From the NCBI RefSeq assembly GCF_014385005.1, contig NZ_JACRSZ010000003.1, positions 248,001-312,000 on the forward strand: 64,000 nt of DNA, read 5' to 3'. The translations under genes and the position numbers were made by a program. Positions 27,723 to 35,469 of the stretch are shown piece by piece. The stretch is from Jingyaoa shaoxingensis (lineage in GTDB: Bacteria; Bacillota; Clostridia; Lachnospirales; Lachnospiraceae). Positions within the stretch are counted from its first letter, which is position 1; every line of letters starts with the position of its first letter. The notes below the pieces were generated by a model that saw nothing but the letters and a program-made list of their open reading frames with translations, was not told the origin of the DNA and ran no database searches.

Positions 27723-29291
27723 ATGCTGTTTTCGAACCTTTATCATTATCTCAAAGAGGAAAAATCTTTTGCTGTTACATTGAACTGTTCTACAGATTTG
27801 CATGAAATTCGAGACGTGGAGTTATTAGATGGCACACAGATGAGTTATGCCACAGATATTGTTTACTTTGGATATTCCAACGCTTTATCTTCGGATACAC
27901 AGCCTGCACAGTGTATTCTGGCAGATGATAAAATGGCTCTTTTTCCATATTCCTGTACTGACCGTGCTACGGTGCCGGCTCAGGAGTTATTTGCTGTTTT
28001 TAATGCTGCCAAGCAGTATATCCAGCATCAGGAGCATCTAAGTCTGTATGAGGAACTGGTACGCAGAGGACACCTGACCCACAGTCTGGATGAAGTCGTG
28101 AACTTTGCATCCATCAAAATGGGAAATTCTCTGATTTTCTGTGATAAAAAATTCCGCATACTGTCTTACTCCACCTCTATTCCAGTTATCGATCCATGGT
28201 GGAAGGAAAATGTAGAACGCGGATACTGTACTTACGAATTTATCAAAACCGTCATGTCACTGGAATCCATTCAGAGTGCTGCTACTACCATCGAACCCAT
28301 TGAAGTTTCCTGTCCAGAATCTCCTTATCGAAAATGCAGTTCCAAGGTCTTTCTCAACGGAGTTCAAGTTGGATTTGTGCTTATGATTGAAGGGAATACA
28401 TCGTTTACCTCCGGTCATCTGGCCGCCATGAGTGATATCAGCAAGGCCATTAGTTATGTCATTGGACGGTACCATCCAGAATTGCTCCAATACTCCAGTG
28501 CAGACCAGCAGCTTCTGGAGGCACTGCTCATTGGCACACCTGCAGAGCTTCTGTCTGATTCTATCTCGCATCTTCATACATCAGATGCGATGTACGCTCT
28601 GTGCATCCAGCCGGAATCTGATTTAAAAGAAATTGAACTGAAAGAACAGATCTGCCCTGCCATTTTACATATTTTTCCGGAAGCCTATATGACGATTCAT
28701 GATAATGCCATAGCACTTCTTGTTCCGGATCAAAGTTCTGTGGTCTATGAAAATACCCAGAAAAGAATGCTGAAAACTATGGCAGAACTCCACCTGGATG
28801 CCGGAATCTCTCTGGTATTTTCTAAAATGGATGAATTTTATACAGCCTATCAACAAGCCAGAAATGTGCTGGAATGGAATCGCAGAATTCCGGATTTTCT
28901 GAAAAAACAAATCATTTGGGATCGACGATATCCTTCCGAACACCGTACTCACCGTTACTCTGAGATTGAATTTTATGAATTAATGGATCTGGTTCCAGAA
29001 CCGGATGCTCTTGCGAGTTTCATTCACCCTGCTCTGTACCGACTGAAAGAATATGATCAGAAAACCGGAAATGAACTCTTTCATACACTGGAAGTATATC
29101 TCCAGAGCTTCCATAACAATAAAGAAACTGCTAATATTTTATGTATCCATCGGAATTCTCTTGCTTACCGGATGGAAAAAATTGCTGAAGTTGGAAAGGC
29201 AGATTTCAACGATCCGAATACAGAATTCTTGCTCCGTCTTTCCTACAAAATCATAGAGTATCTGAAGATTAATAATAAATGGCATATGTAA
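27723..29291 (+). CDS. PucR-family transcriptional regulator
   Basis: A 522-residue regulator. The start at 27723 (MLFSNLYHYLKEEKS) is favoured by GAGGTGG six bases upstream; an earlier TTG lies in the -35 box of the promoter and is rejected. The C-terminal 60 residues are a PucR-type helix-turn-helix (NNKETANILCIHRNSLAYRMEKI). The N-terminal part shows the domain found in PucR/CdaR-like sensors of small catabolites, without a recognised ligand motif. It is divergent from the OYE-ADC fusion and SDR genes, which are its probable targets. Confidence 0.88.
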   Translation: MLFSNLYHYLKEEKSFAVTLNCSTDLHEIRDVELLDGTQMSYATDIVYFGYSNALSSDTQPAQCILADDKMALFPYSCTDRATVPAQELFAVFNAAKQYIQHQEHLSLYEELVRRGHLTHSLDEVVNFASIKMGNSLIFCDKKFRILSYSTSIPVIDPWWKENVERGYCTYEFIKTVMSLESIQSAATTIEPIEVSCPESPYRKCSSKVFLNGVQVGFVLMIEGNTSFTSGHLAAMSDISKAISYVIGRYHPELLQYSSADQQLLEALLIGTPAELLSDSISHLHTSDAMYALCIQPESDLKEIELKEQICPAILHIFPEAYMTIHDNAIALLVPDQSSVVYENTQKRMLKTMAELHLDAGISLVFSKMDEFYTAYQQARNVLEWNRRIPDFLKKQIIWDRRYPSEHRTHRYSEIEFYELMDLVPEPDALASFIHPALYRLKEYDQKTGNELFHTLEVYLQSFHNNKETANILCIHRNSLAYRMEKIAEVGKADFNDPNTEFLLRLSYKIIEYLKINNKWHM

Positions 29292-29298
29292 ACATAAT

Positions 29299-29332
29299 CC
29301 CCCTCCCGAACCACAATGTGAAACGGGAGGGG
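29299..29332 (+). terminator. Terminator hairpin after the PucR-type regulator
   Basis: CCCCTCCCG pairs perfectly with CGGGAGGGG around a 15-nt loop, followed by AAAAATTGTTTTT. It separates two convergent genes. The U-run is displaced from the stem, so efficiency is uncertain. Confidence 0.75.
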
Positions 29333-29385
29333 AAAAATTGTTTTTCACTTTCTTCTATCTGTACCTATTGAAGCAATTTTTTCTG

Positions 29386-30015
29386 TCATGCATGACACTC
29401 TTCTGGAATTCCAATATTCTCCAATACGATCTCACCGCATATATCATCTCTATTCTCCGCATGGGCATATTTATATGAATCAAATACTACTGTGATATCT
29501 GCCTTCGTTACTCCTTCTGCTGCTTTCCCTGTATCAGAATTCATCCCGCTTGGAATATCCAAAGCGGCCACCTTTCCAGCCTGATTATTCATATACTGAC
29601 AAGCCAGCTTTCCGGCAGGGCGGAGTTCTCCATGAAATCCGGTCCCATATAGCGCATCTACGATTACATCTGATTCTGTGGTATTCCATGCCTTGTCCAT
29701 ATCTGTGATCTTTACTGGAAGACATTTCAGTTTTTCAAAATTCGCAGCAGCATCCTCTGTTACTGGTGCTCCTTCTATGAGAATAACCTGCACTTGCATA
29801 CTATCCATAGCCGCAAGTCTTGCTACTACAAATCCATCACCGCCATTATTTCCTTTCCCCGCTATCACAACCATCTTTTCCAGATTCGGATATTTTTCTC
29901 GTATTACTTTATATGCGGCTGTTCCTGCATTTTCCATCATCTGCTGATAAGATACACCCGTTTCATCTGCTCTCTTCTCGATCTGTTTCATCTCCGCTGT
30001 TGTAACAACTCTCAC
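29386..30015 (-). CDS. nnrE: NAD(P)H-hydrate epimerase
   Basis: Epimerises R- and S-NAD(P)HX, part of repair of hydrated nicotinamide cofactors. I favour the GTG start at 30015 (VRVVTTAEMKQIEKRADE, 209 residues), which has GGGAGG eight bases upstream; a longer in-frame reading would start inside the neighbour. YjeF-N motifs are MMENAGTAAYKVI, VIAGKGNNGGDGFVVARLA, IVDALYGTGFHGELR and ALDIPSGMNSDTG. The ADP-dependent dehydratase domain that is often fused to it is missing here. Confidence 0.92.
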   Translation of the reverse strand: MRVVTTAEMKQIEKRADETGVSYQQMMENAGTAAYKVIREKYPNLEKMVVIAGKGNNGGDGFVVARLAAMDSMQVQVILIEGAPVTEDAAANFEKLKCLPVKITDMDKAWNTTESDVIVDALYGTGFHGELRPAGKLACQYMNNQAGKVAALDIPSGMNSDTGKAAEGVTKADITVVFDSYKYAHAENRDDICGEIVLENIGIPEECHA

Positions 30016-30040
30016 TGTCTGTACCTCCCTTGTGAATAGA

Positions 30041-30469
30041 TTATCGCAATAGATCCAACGTCTTTTCATCTTTTTCTCCATGATAGTATTTCTTTAATAC
30101 TTCATCAAAAATCGGCTCTTCCGGTGCCGCTTCTGCAAATAGTGTCATGCTTGACCGTAGCTTTATGGCATCAATGTATCCAAGTATCTCCATTGCACTT
30201 TTTCCCACTATGTTTAACAAGACTGTTGAGATCTCAATCAGTCTCTTTCTCAATACCGGATCAGCCATATATTCCTGTGCTTCCTGTAATCCATCTATTC
30301 CATAATAGTCAGCCATATCACTCATTCCAAGCCCCTTCAACTGTGGAAATATATACCATATCCAATGGCTGACTTTGCATCCAGACTTCATCTCCTGCAA
30401 AGCCACTTCATACCCTGCATATTTGTCCTTCTGTGCATCGTGAAACCGTTTCAAAGAATGCGCGCTCAT
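30041..30469 (-). CDS. DUF1810 family protein
   Basis: A 142-residue soluble protein with the DUF1810 pattern: LKRFHDAQ near the start, SHWIWYIFPQLKGLGMSDMA at 34-53, and KLRSSMTLF near residue 103. The biochemical role of the family is not established. It lies 25 nt upstream of nnrE in the same direction and has its own promoter, closely similar to that of the Rpn-like gene. Confidence 0.9.
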   Translation of the reverse strand: MSAHSLKRFHDAQKDKYAGYEVALQEMKSGCKVSHWIWYIFPQLKGLGMSDMADYYGIDGLQEAQEYMADPVLRKRLIEISTVLLNIVGKSAMEILGYIDAIKLRSSMTLFAEAAPEEPIFDEVLKKYYHGEKDEKTLDLLR

Positions 30470-30515
30470 CTGTTTTCCTTCTTTCTGTTTTCAAAAAGTA
30501 AAATTTTATATATTC

Positions 30516-30544
30516 ACTTTACCATGCAGCAAATGAGATCACAA
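30516..30544 (-). promoter_or_regulatory. Promoter of the DUF1810 gene
   Basis: On the minus strand TTGTGA, 17 bp, TAAAGT. The spacer contains CATTTGCTGCATG. The whole 39-bp segment is nearly identical to the promoter at 35312-35340. Confidence 0.65.
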
Positions 30545-30568
30545 GCATTTCTGTTTCTTCTTTTTCCG

Positions 30569-30597
30569 TTTACTTTCCATCTCTGATCATGTATCAT
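30569..30597 (+). promoter_or_regulatory. Possible promoter of the NSS-MATE pair
   Basis: TTTACT (30569-30574), 17 bp, TATCAT (30592-30597), 40 bp before the favoured start codon. Confidence 0.5.
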
Positions 30598-30637
30598 AGA
30601 GATGTTGAATTATATGAATGTGAGGGATTGCAAACGA

Positions 30638-31960
30638 ATGAAAAAAAGAGATTCTTTTAACAATAAATGGGGATTTATCTTGGCCTGTATCGGTTCTGCT
30701 GTGGGTATGGGAAATATCTGGATGTTCCCTACCAGAGTCTCCATGTATGGAGGTGGATCCTATCTGCTTCCGTACTTTCTTTTTGTGGCGCTGATCAGCT
30801 TCACCGGTGTCATTGGAGAAATGAGCTTTGGGCGTGCTGCCCGCTCCGGTCCTGTGGATGCATTTGGCTATGCCGGCGAGACAAAAGGTCACCGGAAAGC
30901 GGGCGAACTACTGGGTTACATTCCAGTACTCGGTGCACTGGCCATGGCCATCGGCTACACCGTTGTCATGGGATGGATTCTAAAATATATGATCGGTGCC
31001 TTTACCGGAGCGACACTTGCTCCTGCAGATGCAGACGGATTTGGTGCAGAATTCGGACAGATGGCTGCATCCTTTGGAAATAACGGATGGCAGATTGCCG
31101 CACTTATCATCGGTATGATCATCCTTATGTTTGGCATCGGACAGGGGGTCGAAAAAGCAAACCGGATCATGATGCCGATCTTCTTTATCCTGTTTGCCAT
31201 TCTTGGCATTTATGTAGCAATTCAGCCAGGCGCTATGGACGGCTATCGTTATATTTTTCGAATTGATCCGGCAGTGCTTGCCAGTCCGAAGACCTGGATC
31301 TTTGCACTGGGGCAGGCATTTTTCTCCTTGTCTGTTGCCGGAAACGGCACCCTGATCTACGGTTCCTATCTTTCTGATGAAGAGGATATTCCGGCAGCCG
31401 CAGGACGGGTTGCACTCTTTGATACGCTTGCCGCACTGCTCGCCGCACTGGTCATCATCCCGGCTATGGCAACTACAGGAGCTCAATTGAATCAGGGCGG
31501 ACCCGGCTTAATGTTCATTTACCTGCCTGCCCTTTTTAAATCCATGCCGGGCGGCTATCTCATTGCCATTATATTCTTTGTTGCAGTTTTTTCCGCAGGG
31601 CTGTCTTCGCTGATCAATCTTTACGAAGCCCCTATCGCAACCATTCAGGAGAAACTGCATCTGGGAAGAAAAGCTTCCTGTGGCGTGATCGCAGCTATCT
31701 CACTGGTTGTTTCTATCTGCATTCAGGGAATCGTCTCCGACTGGATGGATGTGCTCTCCATTTATATTTGCCCGCTTGGCGCAGGACTTGCCGGAATCAT
31801 GTTCTTCTGGATCTGTGGCAAAGCTTATGTGGAAACGCAGGTAAATAAAGGAAGAAAGAAACCTTTTACCATGCTCTTTTTTCCTGTCTGCAAATATATT
31901 TACTGCCTGGTATGTGTGCTGGTACTGATACTGGGAATTTTACTTGGAGGAATTGGATAA
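30638..31960 (+). CDS. Neurotransmitter:sodium symporter family transporter
   Basis: A LeuT-fold sodium-coupled transporter of about 440 residues, with roughly 11 hydrophobic segments. I use the ATG at 30638 (MKKRDSFNNKWGFILA), which has GAGGG upstream and matches the family N-terminus; in-frame starts at 30602 and 30614 are possible. TM1 contains the sodium/substrate-binding unwound segment GSAVGMGNIWMFP. Bacterial members usually carry amino acids such as tryptophan, tyrosine or leucine; the substrate here is not determined. The MATE gene starts 5 nt after its stop. Confidence 0.92.
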   Translation: MKKRDSFNNKWGFILACIGSAVGMGNIWMFPTRVSMYGGGSYLLPYFLFVALISFTGVIGEMSFGRAARSGPVDAFGYAGETKGHRKAGELLGYIPVLGALAMAIGYTVVMGWILKYMIGAFTGATLAPADADGFGAEFGQMAASFGNNGWQIAALIIGMIILMFGIGQGVEKANRIMMPIFFILFAILGIYVAIQPGAMDGYRYIFRIDPAVLASPKTWIFALGQAFFSLSVAGNGTLIYGSYLSDEEDIPAAAGRVALFDTLAALLAALVIIPAMATTGAQLNQGGPGLMFIYLPALFKSMPGGYLIAIIFFVAVFSAGLSSLINLYEAPIATIQEKLHLGRKASCGVIAAISLVVSICIQGIVSDWMDVLSIYICPLGAGLAGIMFFWICGKAYVETQVNKGRKKPFTMLFFPVCKYIYCLVCVLVLILGILLGGIG

Positions 31961-31964
31961 TCTT

Positions 31965-33323
31965 ATGAGTCACACAAATGATCTTGGACGGGATGAGATT
32001 CCCCGTCTGGTAGTAAGGCTGGCCATCCCAACAATGCTGGCCCAGCTGGTTAATGTATTATATTCCATTGTAGACCGTATGTATATCGGTACTGGTGTAG
32101 GCGATCTGGCACTGGCAGGCGTCGGTATCTGCGCACCGATTGTCACTCTGCTTTCTTCCTTTGGTTCCATGGTCGGTCAGGGCGGGGCGCCTATTATGGC
32201 TATGAAAATGGGAAGCGGCAATGAAAAAGAAGCCCGCCAGGTATTAAATAATGGATTTCTGATGCTGCTTGTTCTGTCAGTAGTACTGACCAGTATCTTT
32301 CTGCTCAGCAAAAATAAGCTGCTCATGTGGTTCGGTGCCAGTGATGCAACTTTTTCCTATGCCAATACTTATGTCACGATTTATACTGCCGGAACTTTCT
32401 TTGCATTAATCTCCGGTGGTATGAATAGTTTTCTGATTGCCCAGGGATTTTCCGGTCTTGGTATGGCAACAGTAGTGATCGGGGCAGTCCTGAATATCCT
32501 TTTGGATCCGCTCTTTATCTTTGTCTTCCACATGGGTGTTGCGGGTGCAGCCATTGCCACGGTTATCTCCCAGATCGTCTCCTGCCTGTTTGTCTTGGGC
32601 TGTCTGTTCAGCAAACGAATGCCTGTACGTCTTGGATGGGGCGATTTTCATTTACGCGTTATGAAACGGATCGTGACTTTTGGTTTTTCTCCGTTCCTCA
32701 TTCTCGCCAGCGACAGTATTCTGCTTATTGTCCTGAATACAGTGCTGCAACGTTATGGTGGGCCAGGAGAAGGCGATACATTGGTCACCTGCGCAACCAT
32801 TGTGCAGAGTTATCTCCTGCTCATTACCATGCCTATGGGTGGCATCACCCTCGGCAGCCAGCCGGTGGTCAGCTTTAACTATGGAAAAGGTGATGCTGAG
32901 CGAATCAAAAAAGCGATTCTGTGCATCACCGGACTATGTGTATCCTTCTGTATTCTCATGACCATCGTGACCTGGACCGTATCTCCAGTCTATGTACAGC
33001 TTTTCACAGAAGACCCTGAGATCTTAAGCCGTTCTGTCACTTATATTAAACGGTTCACTTTTATGATTATCCCGCTGGCGGTACAATATCCGCTGGTAGA
33101 TGAGACCACTGCACTCGGAAAAGTGAAACTGGCACTCTTCTGCTCTGCTTTTCGGAAATGTGTCTTCCTCACCGGACTGATTCTGCTGCCTGCACTGCTC
33201 ACAGCAGATGCAACATTCTTTTCCGAACCAATAGCCGATGTGGTATCCGCCACCATGACCAGTTGTCTCTTCTTCCATTTCTTCCCAAAGATTCTGAAAG
33301 AGCGGGAACGTCTTACGATCTAA
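31965..33323 (+). CDS. MATE family multidrug/cation efflux transporter (MepA-like)
   Basis: A 452-residue membrane protein with 12 predicted segments arranged as two repeats. The start MSHTNDLGRDEIPRLVVRLA follows the GGAGG at 31946-31950; a TTG at 31944 overlaps the upstream gene and is less likely. The characteristic first helix is PTMLAQLVNVLYSIVDRMYIG, and the second half begins near FGFSPFLILASDS. Overlap-like proximity to the NSS gene suggests co-expression. Substrate unknown. Confidence 0.92.
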   Translation: MSHTNDLGRDEIPRLVVRLAIPTMLAQLVNVLYSIVDRMYIGTGVGDLALAGVGICAPIVTLLSSFGSMVGQGGAPIMAMKMGSGNEKEARQVLNNGFLMLLVLSVVLTSIFLLSKNKLLMWFGASDATFSYANTYVTIYTAGTFFALISGGMNSFLIAQGFSGLGMATVVIGAVLNILLDPLFIFVFHMGVAGAAIATVISQIVSCLFVLGCLFSKRMPVRLGWGDFHLRVMKRIVTFGFSPFLILASDSILLIVLNTVLQRYGGPGEGDTLVTCATIVQSYLLLITMPMGGITLGSQPVVSFNYGKGDAERIKKAILCITGLCVSFCILMTIVTWTVSPVYVQLFTEDPEILSRSVTYIKRFTFMIIPLAVQYPLVDETTALGKVKLALFCSAFRKCVFLTGLILLPALLTADATFFSEPIADVVSATMTSCLFFHFFPKILKERERLTI

Positions 33324-33678
33324 ACGGCGTTCCCACCTCAATCAGATTCCCGTCTAAATCATAAAAACGCACCACTTTTGCCCAGCTATGAGTGATCAAT
33401 CGGTTGACATACTTCGTATCCGGGTACAGCCTATCCAGCTTGTCTGCGAACTCCTCTATGTGCTCTTCTTCAAAATACAATTCACAGGAATTACTCCCCG
33501 GAATAACATCTTTCTTCACAAACTCTCTCCAGATCTTCTCATCCTGAAGGACAAGACCTTCTGTGAGAATCATGTTACCACCATTGTCCAGGATCATATC
33601 CAGACCAAATAAGTCATGATAAAACTGCTTGGATTTTTCAATGTCCTTTACTACAATTAAAATATTTTTTAGTTTCAT
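33313..33678 (-). CDS. VOC (glyoxalase/bleomycin-resistance fold) protein
   Basis: A 121-residue protein of the vicinal oxygen chelate superfamily: LKNILIVVKDIEKSKQFYHD at the start and VVRFYDLDGNLIEVGTP near the end, the usual first and last strands. Only one set of babbab modules is present, so it would work as a dimer. No specific substrate can be assigned. Its 3' end overlaps the end of the convergent MATE gene by 11 nt. Confidence 0.85.
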   Translation of the reverse strand: MKLKNILIVVKDIEKSKQFYHDLFGLDMILDNGGNMILTEGLVLQDEKIWREFVKKDVIPGSNSCELYFEEEHIEEFADKLDRLYPDTKYVNRLITHSWAKVVRFYDLDGNLIEVGTPFRS

Positions 33679-33697
33679 TTTATTTCACTTATATTCC

Positions 33698-33970
33698 TCA
33701 GCAAAATGCGGCATTCAGTATTCCTCCTTCTTTAGAAAATTCTATAATAAGATGCGCATTATTTCTGATCAACTGTTTGAAATAATTTATTTCTGTTTCC
33801 GAATATCCTTCAATGTCTTCCCACTTATAGTCTGGCAACCAACATGTGGCATTATGAAACCCTCCAAGATCATCCGGAGTTTCAATATATACTTTTACTT
33901 TTCCATCTATTTTCATTTCAGAATGCGTAATTTCCGTATCATCATTTAATGTTAAAAATGGGTACATCAT
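33698..33970 (-). CDS. Small protein of unknown function
   Basis: A 90-residue protein. The start MMYPFLTLNDDTEITHSEM at 33970 has GGTGG about eight bases upstream; a longer in-frame reading would run into the PH-domain gene. It ends in LIIEFSKEGGILNAAFC. It contains acidic strands (KVKVYIETPDD) and WLPDYKWEDIEG, but I recognise no family. It lies 16 nt after the PH-domain gene stop and 19 nt before the VOC gene, so it is probably in one transcript with them. Confidence 0.7.
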   Translation of the reverse strand: MMYPFLTLNDDTEITHSEMKIDGKVKVYIETPDDLGGFHNATCWLPDYKWEDIEGYSETEINYFKQLIRNNAHLIIEFSKEGGILNAAFC

Positions 33971-33986
33971 TTTACATGCCACCTTT

Positions 33987-34376
33987 CTACAAAATATACT
34001 GCTGGATATTTGCACAAATCGTTTTTATCTCTACTCTGGACTTAAAATCGAACTGTAAAACGATTCCATTTGCAAATGTCATAATCAGCTCACTGTCGAT
34101 ATCCAATACTCCCGCTGTTTCAATACCGAAATACAACACATTGGAATACGGATAAGAAAAATAAGATACCTTCTTTCCTGTAAGTCCCTGTACATTCACC
34201 ACAATTACTCTCTTACTTGTAAAAATCACCTGGTCTCTCACTGTTTGAAAACACTGAACAATCGTTTCTCCCGGAACTAACAGCATGTTTATCTCCGATC
34301 TGACCTTATTCTGAGGAATCTCCTTAAGATTCAAAAAATTTGAATCCTGTTTAATACCACTGTTTACTGTATCCAT
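33987..34376 (-). CDS. Bacterial PH-domain protein
   Basis: A 129-residue soluble protein with a good AGGAGGAGA site before its start. Residues about 30-129 form a bacterial PH-like domain (LLVPGETIVQCFQTVRDQVIFTSKRVIVVNVQG split across positions 32-64, then KKVSYFSYPYSNVLYFGIETAG). Such domains bind ligands or proteins; the function here is unknown. It lies downstream of the Rpn-like gene, same direction. Confidence 0.82.
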   Translation of the reverse strand: MDTVNSGIKQDSNFLNLKEIPQNKVRSEINMLLVPGETIVQCFQTVRDQVIFTSKRVIVVNVQGLTGKKVSYFSYPYSNVLYFGIETAGVLDIDSELIMTFANGIVLQFDFKSRVEIKTICANIQQYIL

Positions 34377-34476
34377 GCTTCTCCTCCTTTGTTTTTCAAA
34401 AGAGCTCCCAGATTGTACTTTATCCGAAAGCCCTTTTTTAAATACCTTTTTCCTGCTGATTTGTTTCCAATTTGCT

Positions 34477-35259
34477 TTATTTACGGTTACTCTGTTCCAA
34501 TTTCAGCTTTTCGATCTCAGCTCGCAATTGTTGATTTTCTTTCTCCAGTGCTAAATTTTTCTCTACCGTCTGCTGTTTTTCCGCTTCAGCTTTATCTGCA
34601 CGTTCTTTTTCTCTCTGCGTATTCCGTCTCTCAGCCTGTATGTCCATCTTATCCATGTTCTCGAACAAAAATCCCATAGCCTGACCTCCCCGCATCTGTT
34701 CTACAATCTCTTCTGCTTCTTCGTTTGGTACATTTAGTTTCATTAGTAATGACCAGATGATCTTTACAAAGATATCTTTGATCTCTTTTGGTGCATTCCC
34801 ATAGATAGAATTCACCAGATCTTCCGGCATATTCCTGAAATTCTTCCTGCTACTGCATCCATTTTGTTCTTTCTCCTGTGTAACCTTATAATCATGCCAA
34901 ATCACACTCATATAACGCAGCAACTGCATGGCAACATCATAATCAACGGAACTTTTATGTTCTACCAATGATATCACATATATTTCACTTTTCCGCTTTC
35001 TATTTTTTGAATAAACATATACCTTTTTGATGGTATCAGATTCAAATTCCACTCCCAGAAATGCCTGATACTTTTTCGTCACATCCTCCAGATCTTCGGC
35101 TTCGATATCTGAAAATAACGATATACTAGTATAATTTTTCAAGAATTGACTGGCTAAACGGTTATTCTTGAAAACCTCCCGATTATTGACATCACGTGCA
35201 TGTACTTCCGAGTGGTAGTCTGTATTACTTTCTCTTTTGTCCTGTGGCTCCTTTTCCAT
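34477..35259 (-). CDS. Rpn/YhgA-like PD-(D/E)XK nuclease family protein, shortened form
   Basis: A 260-residue protein. The start MEKEPQDKRES at 35259 follows GGGAGG closely; the upstream ATG has no site. The N-terminal domain matches the Rpn family (NNRLASQFLKNYTSISLFSD, then ISLVEHKSSVDYDVAMQLLR with an E-x-K element, then YMSVIWHDYKV). Full-length family members continue with a long middle region before the C-terminal part (MKLNVPNEEAEEIVEQM and MDKMDIQAERRNT); here that middle part, typically PPVLPIVYYEG and onward, is absent, joining at about SSRKNFRNMPEDLV. The last 45 residues are a coiled coil. Rpn proteins are recombination-promoting nucleases; this one may be altered. Confidence 0.8.
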   Translation of the reverse strand: MEKEPQDKRESNTDYHSEVHARDVNNREVFKNNRLASQFLKNYTSISLFSDIEAEDLEDVTKKYQAFLGVEFESDTIKKVYVYSKNRKRKSEIYVISLVEHKSSVDYDVAMQLLRYMSVIWHDYKVTQEKEQNGCSSRKNFRNMPEDLVNSIYGNAPKEIKDIFVKIIWSLLMKLNVPNEEAEEIVEQMRGGQAMGFLFENMDKMDIQAERRNTQREKERADKAEAEKQQTVEKNLALEKENQQLRAEIEKLKLEQSNRK

Positions 35260-35311
35260 ATGTCCTCCCATAAGAAAACAAATCCACAGATCAAAAGATA
35301 TTTACATATTC

Positions 35312-35340
35312 ACTTTAACATGCAACAAATGAAATGACAA
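35312..35340 (-). promoter_or_regulatory. Promoter of the Rpn-like gene
   Basis: On the minus strand TTGTCA (35340-35335), 17 bp, TAAAGT (35317-35312), 52 bp before the start codon. It is nearly identical to the DUF1810 promoter. The rest of the 35260-35469 gap shows no gene. Confidence 0.65.
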
Positions 35341-35469
35341 TTGATTCTTATACAATTCAACATTCTCTTCACATTAAAAAATCTATTGATCAGTCACACA
35401 ACATTAATCAACTTTTGATTTTATGTTTCATCTTTTTGTTCCCATTGCCTGGCACCAGTGCTTATTATG

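Noticed and set aside
35260..35469. Additional small gene between the Rpn-like and caspase genes
   Set aside because: AT-rich, only short plus-strand readings without ribosome sites; only the promoter is supported.
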